Below are positions 57,431 through 64,000 of a DNA stretch of 64,000 nt, piece by piece. Both the position numbers and the translations under genes were made by a program. The notes below the pieces were generated by a model. That model was not told the DNA's origin and made no database searches. It saw nothing but the letters and a program-made list of their open reading frames with translations. This stretch comes from Acinetobacter lwoffii (GTDB taxonomy: Bacteria > Pseudomonadota > Gammaproteobacteria > Pseudomonadales > Moraxellaceae): assembly GCF_019048525.1 (NCBI RefSeq), contig NZ_CP077369.1, forward strand, positions 2,976,001-3,040,000, in the 5' to 3' direction. Positions within the stretch are counted from its first letter, which is position 1; each line of letters begins with the position of its first letter.

Positions 57431-57904
57431 TTGGGTAATCGTCACTCGATTGATACCACCTCTAAACATAATGTAGTAGGTATTCCTTTTTATCCGAATC
57501 TGATTAAACATTTGGAACTAGATCACCAACAACTTCTGAGTCTGTACGGCAACATTGGCAATTCTTTATATCTACAGGAATATAATTTACTGTCTGATCA
57601 ATTAGCTCAATTTAAACAAGATTTTAAAGCGCATTTAGATGCTGAAAATATCAAGTTTTATGGTTACTTGGAACAAGGCTTAAAAGAACAAAGCCAGGCA
57701 TTTTTATCTCTACGTCAGTTTAGAAAGGAAATGCGTGTCATTGAGCGGACTGTGATTAAGTTTATAGATCACTGGATGGATTTTGGGGTAAACCGTGCAT
57801 CTGCTGCTGAATTTAAAGAAGAATATGAAGCGATTGGTTCTGCATTGGTGCAACGTATTGAGCGTGAAGAAAAAGAGCTCTGTACCATGTATAGCCGTGT
57901 TTAA
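57431..57904 (+). CDS. Hemerythrin-like HHE-domain protein with uncertain start
   Basis: The listed span begins at the only standard start codon (TTG), 157 residues. It carries a four-helix HHE-type di-iron/O2-binding pattern: HLELDHQQLL, FKAHLDAENIKFY, and FIDHWMD. Upstream of the TTG the same frame stays open to 57311 and reads as sensible protein (FNWLKQLFSSLFNGF, then a polar stretch), with AGGA at 57322, but contains no ATG, GTG or TTG; an ATA at 57335 or a lost ATG are the options. The TTG has no good Shine-Dalgarno, so the true N-terminus may be longer. Confidence 0.72.
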   Translation: MGNRHSIDTTSKHNVVGIPFYPNLIKHLELDHQQLLSLYGNIGNSLYLQEYNLLSDQLAQFKQDFKAHLDAENIKFYGYLEQGLKEQSQAFLSLRQFRKEMRVIERTVIKFIDHWMDFGVNRASAAEFKEEYEAIGSALVQRIEREEKELCTMYSRV

Positions 57905-57913
57905 GTAAATATA

Positions 57914-57946
57914 AAAAAGGCTATCCTAGGGTAGTCTTTTTATATC
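57914..57946. terminator. Bidirectional terminator
   Basis: A 10-bp stem AAAGGCTATC / GGTAGTCTTT with two wobbles, between the hemerythrin-like gene and the convergent Abi_C gene. Confidence 0.75.
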
Positions 57947-58679
57947 TTTTCTTTTTTTATTTCCCAAGTAGAAAATAAAAATCCTGCCATGGTTCCTGCT
58001 AAATTCACAGCCAATTCAGCATGTCTTGAAGCAGGTTTAAAATTAACCTTACCTTGTCCATGAGCATCACCGACTTTATTTCTCAATGCGCCGATACCTT
58101 CAACAATCGCACTACAACCACCTAGAATTTGTTTGAAAACTTGTTCTGTATGCTGTGATTGTGACAAACTTAATTCTTTACTAACTACCCTATATAATTG
58201 ATTAATGTCTAGATTATTTCCATAATCAATTTCTAACTCATCAAGAATATGTTTACACGTTGACTCTAAAAGAGTTCGAGCAAGTGTGATTGCACCTTGT
58301 GGATCATCTATTCTACGTTCAAGTGCTTTATCCCACGTTGTCTGAATATAATTAGAGTCTAATTTTAGAATAGTATCCTTAATCACCTTATCCAAAGGTG
58401 CAATATTTGATTTTTCAAAAAACTCAAATGAGGCTGAAACTCCGTATATATAAAAGTTCTTCTATCACTGTAATTATCAGATTTCAACTTTATAAATTGC
58501 CAAAATTGATCAAGATTTCTAGAGGTTTTTACCATAGAAGGTAAATAGTTTTGGCTTGTTGAATTAAGCATCTCATTTCTTAATTGCTGATATTGTTTAT
58601 CATCACTTTCTTGATACTTATGTGTTGCTCTTGCAAGCAAAATATTTTGGATTAATTCTAATTTTTCGACTTGATCCAT
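57940..58679 (-). pseudogene. Abi_C (abortive infection C-terminus) protein, split by a -1 frame offset
   Basis: The first frame runs 58679 to 58383 (98 residues, helical, with an SDRRTFIYTEFQPHLSFL segment). The second covers 58423 to 57940 and carries the Abi_C domain: GAITLARTLLESTCKHILDE, then LGGCSAIVEGIGALRNKVGDAHG and a final helix. They overlap one base out of phase at a T6-G-A5 run (58411-58422). Joined there they give ~246 residues, a normal length for Abi_C proteins of presumed phage-defence role. The joint sits at a U UUU UUG heptamer in the zero frame, so -1 slippage could still make some full product. Confidence 0.75.
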
Positions 58680-58718
58680 AGTTTTTATAAAGTTGTCATC
58701 ATTCTTTTTATTGTATAG

Positions 58719-58748
58719 ATAAAAACCACCTTTCGGTGGCTTTTTAAA
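58719..58748. terminator. Bidirectional terminator
   Basis: CCACC / GGTGG stem with a 4-nt loop, A-run on the left and T-run on the right. For leftward transcription it closes the 41-residue membrane protein gene at 58758-58883. Confidence 0.8.
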
Positions 58749-58757
58749 ATCTGATGA

Positions 58758-58883
58758 TCAAGAACCCTGTAGCAAATAACTACCTACCAAAAACAGCATC
58801 TGTAAACCAACAACAAAACCAAATAACCACCAACCTTTCTGACGCATTGCTGCCTTATCCATTATTCTGAGTGTCTTAGCCAT
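58758..58883 (-). CDS. Small single-pass membrane protein, 41 aa
   Basis: ATG at 58883 with a strong GAGGTGATG Shine-Dalgarno, TGA at 58758. The N-terminal ~17 residues are basic, followed by one membrane helix (~18-38) rich in Trp, Phe, Val and Leu, then a short tail. A good terminator follows 10 bases later, so this is a complete small transcription unit. The family and role are unknown. It sits just upstream, on the same strand, of the Abi_C gene. Confidence 0.65.
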   Translation of the reverse strand: MAKTLRIMDKAAMRQKGWWLFGFVVGLQMLFLVGSYLLQGS

Positions 58884-59047
58884 GTCATCACCTCATCTTT
58901 GAGAATTGATACTGAACCGATCTATTACATCTTTCTTTTATAGTGCAATAAAGTTGTGCATAAAACATACCATAGCACTTTATATACAATATGAAAGCAA
59001 AATCTAAACCAAGTCCGTAGGGAGAAAGAAAATTAAAAAAATTAAAA

Positions 59048-59075
59048 AACAAAAAGCCACCTAAAGGTGGCAATT
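59048..59075 (-). terminator. Terminator-like hairpin, leftward
   Basis: GCCACC / GGTGGC stem (59056-59071) with a TAAA loop; on the minus strand it ends in T-rich sequence. It is a second terminator behind purL's own, or the end of a short unannotated transcript. Confidence 0.7.
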
Positions 59076-59141
59076 GATGAAGCTAGTTTAAACAAAAGCT
59101 GAAAGATTTTCCAGTTTTGCCGCTATTCCGGTAATTTTTGC

Positions 59142-59172
59142 AATAAAAAAGGGCTGCTTACGCAACCCTTTT
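59142..59172 (-). terminator. Terminator after purL
   Basis: An AAAAGGGTTGC / GCAGCCCTTTT stem (one wobble) with a GTAA loop and minus-strand T-run directly after purL. Confidence 0.85.
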
Positions 59173-59187
59173 TCAAGCTAAAGTGAA

Positions 59188-62100
59188 TTAACCAATAAAT
59201 TTACGTGCATTACGGAACATACGTAACCAAGCACCATCCTGATCCCAGTCTTCTGGTTTCCATGAATGCTGGATCGCGCGGAAGTTACGTTCAGGGTGCG
59301 GCATCATAATCGTTGCACGGCCATCCTGAGACGTTACACCGGTAATACCTTCTGGTGAACCGTTCGGGTTCAATGGATATTGTTCAGTTGCATTGCCATG
59401 GCTATCTACATAACGTAGAACCACCTGATTCGATGCATTCAATGCAGCAAAGTTTTCCGCCGTTGCAACGGCACGACCTTCACCATGCGCCACAGCGATC
59501 GGCAGAATCGAACCTTGCATGTCTTGCAACAAGACTGAATTCGATTTTTCCACACGAACGTTCACTGCACGCGCTTCAAATACTTCAGACGTATTGCGAT
59601 GGAAACGTGGCCAAGCATCCGCACCCGGAATTAATGGAGCCAATTGCGACAACATTTGACAACCATTACAGATACCGAGCGAGAAGGTTTCTTGACGGTT
59701 AAAGAATTTCTCAAACTGGTCACGCAATTTAGCATTGAACAATACTGATTTCGCCCAGCCGCCACCAGCACCCATCACGTCACCATACGAGAAGCCACCA
59801 CAAGTTACCAAGCCTTCAAAATCATCCAGGCTGATACGACCTGCCAGCAAGTCACTCATATGTACGTCAACGGTATTGAAGCCCACTTTGTCGAAAGCTG
59901 CCGCCATTTCAATATGACCATTGACACCCTGCTCACGCAGAATTGCCATATTTGGACGACGCAAGTTAATGAACGGTGCTTCAATCGCTTCATTCAAGTC
60001 GAATGTTGGTTGGGCAATAATACCTTTGTGTGCTTTATCGGTAATTAAGGCAAATTCTTGATCCGCAGTTTGTACGTTGTCACGCAGGCGCTGGATTTGA
60101 TGAGAAACTTCAGTCCATGCCACTTGCAGATCAGCACGTTCAAGTACCAGACCATTTACAGACAATTGGTCAGAATTATTTACAGTACCCACCACTGCAA
60201 TTGCATCTTTAAGCGTAGATGCTGCAACTTCAGCTTGTAGATCTTCCCAGTCTGCTTTGGCAATTTGCAGAACTGCACCGATTTCTTCAGCAAATAAACT
60301 TGCAGTTGATTGATCTTCTAATGCCACACCTAAACGTGAAGCGAACATCATTTCTGCAACAGTCGCCAATAAACCACCGTCACCGATGTCGTGATACGCC
60401 TTGATCAAACCGCGGTTGTTCCAGTCTTGAACCAATGCAAAGAATGCTTTAAAGTCATCAAAGCTATCAATATCCGGCGTCACAGAACCGATTGCTTTAT
60501 ACACCTGCGCCAGGATCGAACCACCTAGACGGAACTGACCTTTAGACAGATCAATACGAACCAATATAGATTCAATATCTTTCAGTTCAGGAGTCAATGT
60601 TTGACGCACATCAGTCACTGGCGCAAATGCAGTGATCACGCCCGACATTGGAGAAGTCACAGACTTGTCTTCACCTTCATCATTCCAGGTGGTACGCATA
60701 GACAATGAGTCTTTACCGACTGGAATCGCGATACCCAGTGCAGGACACATTTCCATACCGATGGCTTTCACGCCTTCGAACAATGCCTGATCTTCGCCCG
60801 GTTGACCCGCAGCAGCCATCCAGTTTGCAGACAATTTGATGTCGCTGATTTTTTCAATCTTCGCAGACATGATGTTCGAGATCGATTCAGCCACCGATAA
60901 ACGTGCAGAAGCAGCAGGATTCAACAAGGCTACTGGAGGACGTTCACCCATTGCCATCGCTTCACCGGTGTAACCGACAAGGCTTGTTGTAGTCACAGCA
61001 GCATCCGCGACAGGAACCTGCCAGCGACCTACCATCTGATCACGCGCGACCATACCGGTAATCGAACGGTCACCAATACTGATCAGGAACGATTTAGAAG
61101 CAACAGTCGGGTTTTTAAGAACGCGATAAATCGCATCTTTTAAATCGGTGACTTTAGCCGCATCAAAGTCATCGCCTTTGCGTTCAATCGTTTCATAGGT
61201 ACGGCTCATACGTGGCGTACCACCAAGCATCACCTGCATTGGCATATCCACCGGTTTGTTGCCGAACAATGGATCTTCAACGGTTAAGTGACGTGCTTCA
61301 GTCGCCTCACCCAGTACTGCAAACGGACAACGTTCACGCGCACAAATTGACTCAAATAATTCTAAAGAAGATGGGCGAATCGCCAATACATAACGTTCTT
61401 GCGCTTCGTTTGACCAGATCTCCATTGGCGACATGCCAGGTTCTAAAGATGGAATCTTACGAAGATCCAGCACTGCACCTAACTCATGATCATTCACCAG
61501 TTCAGGCATGGCATTTGATACACCACCCGCGCCTACATCATGCACCGACACAATTGGGTTATGGTCTTCCATGCGCCAGCAAGTATCGATCACTTCTTGA
61601 CAACGGCGTTCCATTTCCGGGTTTTCACGTTGTACCGAAGCAAAATCTAGGTTTTCGCCCAATTTACCGCTATCTACAGAAGATGCAGCACCACCGCCAA
61701 GACCGATCAGCATGGCTGGACCACCGAGTACGATCAACAAGTCGCCCGGTAAGATCGGATCTTTTTCAACGTGATCTGGACGGATATTTCCGTAACCACC
61801 CGCGATCATGATTGGCTTATGGAAACCTTTAACATCGCCATTGACGTTTTGTTCAAAAGTACGGAAGTAACCGTTTAAAGCTGGACGACCAAATTCGTTA
61901 TTGAATGCAGCGCCACCCAATGGGCCTTCAATCATGATTTGTAACGGTGATGCCATACGCGATGGCTTGCCGTAGTTTTCTTCCCAAGGCTGTTCAAAGC
62001 CCGGAATATTCAGGTTAGATACGGTAAAGCCGGTTAAACCTGCTTTAGGCTTACCACCACGACCGGTCGCACCTTCATCACGGATTTCACCGCCTGAACC

Positions 62101-63021
62101 TGTCGCTGCACCGGCAAATGGCGCAATCGCAGTTGGGTGGTTATGAGTTTCCACTTTCATCAGGATGTGAGCAGCTTGACTCTTGTATTTATAAACCTGA
62201 TGGCCGTTGTCTTCTTGCGTTGGATAAAAACGCTGGGTATCCGAACCAACAATCACCGAAGCGTTGTCTTTATAAGCTGACAATACATCTGTTGGTGATT
62301 CTTTATAGGTGTTCTTGATCATCTGGAACAATGATAATGGCTGAACTTCACCATCAATCGTCCATTCTGAACCGAAGATTTTATGACGGCAATGCTCAGA
62401 GTTAGCTTGCGCAAACATCATCAGTTCGATGTCATTCGGATTACGACCCAGCTTGATGAAAGCCTCAGTCAGGTAGTCAATTTCGTCCATTGATAATGCA
62501 AAACCAAATTCATTATTGGCTTTTACCAGTGCTTCTTTACCTTTACCCAGAATATCAATCGAGTTCAGTGGTTTTGGCGCAGTTTCCACAAATAATACCG
62601 CAGCATCTTCAATCGCATTGAATACGCTTTCGGTCATACGGTCGTGAAGTACTTGCAATGCTTCTTTAGAAAGCTCTTTTACGCCCTTCAAAGTAAATAA
62701 AACGCCGCGTTCAAGTCGATGAACCGGCGTATTACAGTTTTTGAAAATGTCCGTCGCTTTAGAGGACCAAGGAGAGATGGTTCCGACGCGCGGTGTGACT
62801 AAAATCTGGATTTCATCACTTGCAGCCTGGTGCAATTCAAAAGATTGACCATCGTTGAGAAGCTGTAAAGCTGATTGCTGTTGTTGCTCGCTGAGCGCTT
62901 GGTCAAAGAGGTAGACCCATTGACTTTCAATTGATTGAACAGAACTAATTGACGTCAAACGCGATAATAGTTGAGTTTTCTTAAAAGAAGAATGTGCGGG
63001 TGCACCGGCAACGATAAACAT
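59188..63021 (-). CDS. purL: Phosphoribosylformylglycinamidine synthase
   Basis: Makes FGAM from FGAR, glutamine and ATP in purine synthesis. 1277 residues from the ATG at 63021 (MFIVAGAPA, the family N-terminus). Large single-chain gammaproteobacterial form: N-terminal domain, linker with [14 protein letters not shown], two AIRS-like halves ([13 protein letters not shown] and [12 protein letters not shown]), then a C-terminal class I glutaminase with its Cys in LGICNGCQ and a His in VAHGEGR. Single gene. The Shine-Dalgarno (GTGGAG) is rather distant. Confidence 0.98.
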   Translation of the reverse strand: MFIVAGAPAHSSFKKTQLLSRLTSISSVQSIESQWVYLFDQALSEQQQQSALQLLNDGQSFELHQAASDEIQILVTPRVGTISPWSSKATDIFKNCNTPVHRLERGVLFTLKGVKELSKEALQVLHDRMTESVFNAIEDAAVLFVETAPKPLNSIDILGKGKEALVKANNEFGFALSMDEIDYLTEAFIKLGRNPNDIELMMFAQANSEHCRHKIFGSEWTIDGEVQPLSLFQMIKNTYKESPTDVLSAYKDNASVIVGSDTQRFYPTQEDNGHQVYKYKSQAAHILMKVETHNHPTAIAPFAGAATGSGGEIRDEGATGRGGKPKAGLTGFTVSNLNIPGFEQPWEENYGKPSRMASPLQIMIEGPLGGAAFNNEFGRPALNGYFRTFEQNVNGDVKGFHKPIMIAGGYGNIRPDHVEKDPILPGDLLIVLGGPAMLIGLGGGAASSVDSGKLGENLDFASVQRENPEMERRCQEVIDTCWRMEDHNPIVSVHDVGAGGVSNAMPELVNDHELGAVLDLRKIPSLEPGMSPMEIWSNEAQERYVLAIRPSSLELFESICARERCPFAVLGEATEARHLTVEDPLFGNKPVDMPMQVMLGGTPRMSRTYETIERKGDDFDAAKVTDLKDAIYRVLKNPTVASKSFLISIGDRSITGMVARDQMVGRWQVPVADAAVTTTSLVGYTGEAMAMGERPPVALLNPAASARLSVAESISNIMSAKIEKISDIKLSANWMAAAGQPGEDQALFEGVKAIGMEMCPALGIAIPVGKDSLSMRTTWNDEGEDKSVTSPMSGVITAFAPVTDVRQTLTPELKDIESILVRIDLSKGQFRLGGSILAQVYKAIGSVTPDIDSFDDFKAFFALVQDWNNRGLIKAYHDIGDGGLLATVAEMMFASRLGVALEDQSTASLFAEEIGAVLQIAKADWEDLQAEVAASTLKDAIAVVGTVNNSDQLSVNGLVLERADLQVAWTEVSHQIQRLRDNVQTADQEFALITDKAHKGIIAQPTFDLNEAIEAPFINLRRPNMAILREQGVNGHIEMAAAFDKVGFNTVDVHMSDLLAGRISLDDFEGLVTCGGFSYGDVMGAGGGWAKSVLFNAKLRDQFEKFFNRQETFSLGICNGCQMLSQLAPLIPGADAWPRFHRNTSEVFEARAVNVRVEKSNSVLLQDMQGSILPIAVAHGEGRAVATAENFAALNASNQVVLRYVDSHGNATEQYPLNPNGSPEGITGVTSQDGRATIMMPHPERNFRAIQHSWKPEDWDQDGAWLRMFRNARKFIG

Positions 63022-63063
63022 GCTGATTTTGGCTCCACGGGATGGTCTGAACAACCATGCCAC

Positions 63064-64000
63064 AATGTGACTTGAGAGAGCGCATATTCTACTGTGAAAT
63101 AAGGAAATCGGCTAGATGCCAAATCAGAAAACTACGTCTGAAATATCCTGGACTTTTAAAATATTTCGTTTATTTTCAGTCAGGAAAATTGAATGTAGTC
63201 GCACAGGTTAACACATTTTTTTCAAGAAAAATCAAAACCGCTTCAGAATAATTTTCTGCATAAAAATTGTATTATTTTTCAACAACAATCGGGACAAAAT
63301 CAAATTCAGGTTTTATTGTCATGACCTGCCAAAACTCCGATTTAGGCCAAAATGAAATACTTGATTACAAGATTTAATGAAGTCGTATTTTTTGCAGACT
63401 GTTTTTGATTCTTTTGATTGACTCTTAACTTTGACTTCTAAGATTAGAAAACTGGTTAAAGGTCTTCTGCCGTTTTCTGTACTACAAGGAACAGTTCTCC
63501 GCTGATCTCCGCCATTACAGTAACAGAGGCAAATTACTCCCCTCTATGAAAGAATAATTAATACTGAGTGGTATTTTAATCTGACATCATCTGCGGGGGA
63601 AAAACCGGACATCCATTCTCAACTTCTAAAAGAATAAAAATAAAGTTTCTTATTTGGGCCTTTTATTTTTTTATATTTGATTTTTATCTTCTCAGATCAT
63701 AATTAAGCGAAATTTACTCATCTAAAAGACCAAAAAATATATCGACAAAATCCCCCACCATATCCAATATTTTGAAATTTCATCATTTATTCATGAGCTC
63801 TATTATGCGTAAAAAACACAATATAAATAGCAAAATACCACTTATATTTATGAGGAAATTTACCAGGAATTATGAGGCTTATATAAAAAAATAATGAAGA
63901 AATGATTAATAATAAAATTTTGTTACCTTTTTTATTTAATCCGTATTCTCAGGTTTTATTTAACTCGAAAAGTTTAAAATAAATATTTGTAATTGCTGAA
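63064..64000. other. Gene-free AT-rich region at the right edge
   Basis: About 940 bases upstream of purL. No reading frame over ~60 residues looks real in either direction. The left end should contain the purL promoter (a TAGAAT -10-like box lies on the minus strand near 63085, with no good -35). The remainder is strongly AT-rich with long T and A runs; no repeat, tRNA or clear hairpin pair was found. Confidence 0.5.

Noticed and set aside
58888..59073. 61-codon leftward frame ending near the 41-residue gene
   Set aside because: It begins inside a terminator hairpin, is full of Phe/Tyr from AT-rich sequence and has no ribosome site.
59355..61811. Several long plus-strand frames within purL
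   Set aside because: They lie opposite a continuous, fully recognised coding sequence and have no ribosome sites.
63064..64000. Search of the right edge for an insertion sequence, tRNA or CRISPR
   Set aside because: No inverted-repeat ends, cloverleaf, transposase frame or spaced repeats could be found.

Overview
The window reads as an ordinary stretch of a gammaproteobacterial chromosome of the Acinetobacter type. The evidence is the moderately AT-rich sequence, Moraxellaceae-style gene neighbourhoods (lepA-lepB-DUF4845-rnc-era-lipoprotein-recO-pdxJ-miaE; pabC-mltG-tmk; rpsB-tsf opposite map), small Acinetobacter-type proteins of unknown function, and compact U-tailed hairpin terminators after most genes. 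The species cannot be fixed from sequence reading alone.

Layout. 0-5.5 kb: three unknown small proteins, a gene-poor AT-rich stretch, a membrane diguanylate cyclase, then a 1.35-kb islet between a 13-bp direct repeat and the 3' end of tRNA-Arg(CCG). The islet carries a stop-broken AlpA-like regulator and a RipA-like membrane protein. 5.7-8.9 kb: yadG-yadH ABC exporter, queF and an unknown gene. 9-12.4 kb: cell-wall genes (mltB, rlpA), an Mpo1-like protein and a DUF3465 protein. 12.4-16.8 kb: tsf, rpsB, map and an aspartate aminotransferase. 16.8-19.7 kb: a frameshifted MATE transporter, a thioesterase, an unknown gene with a palindromic operator, and tRNA-Asn. 19.9-27 kb: the miaE to lepA block, read leftward. 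27-34 kb: a thioesterase, a DegP-like protease, nadB, a second thioesterase and tmk-mltG-pabC. 34-41 kb: a sulfate uptake locus (two tandem binding proteins, a hydrolase, cysT, cysW, cysA and a CysB-like regulator). 41-50 kb: outer-membrane proteins, dapD, queE-queC, a peroxiredoxin, YceI, argO/argP and nadM. 50-59 kb: enoyl-CoA hydratase, nitroreductase, a three-hairpin repeat and a zone of decay. 59-63 kb: purL. The last 0.9 kb is gene-free.

How it fits together. queF, queE and queC supply three steps of queuosine precursor synthesis. The sulfate genes form one uptake system with its own LysR regulator. argP and argO are a divergent regulator/exporter pair. nadB and nadM are both NAD genes.

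The most unusual parts are the tRNA-Arg islet; a disrupted Abi_C (abortive infection) gene whose two halves are offset by one base at a canonical -1 slippery heptamer; a carotenoid-oxygenase homologue with Tyr where the third iron-binding His should be; and several lesions clustered at 52-59 kb. No CRISPR array, intact prophage, insertion sequence or rRNA gene was seen. All calls come from reading the sequence; no database search was run.
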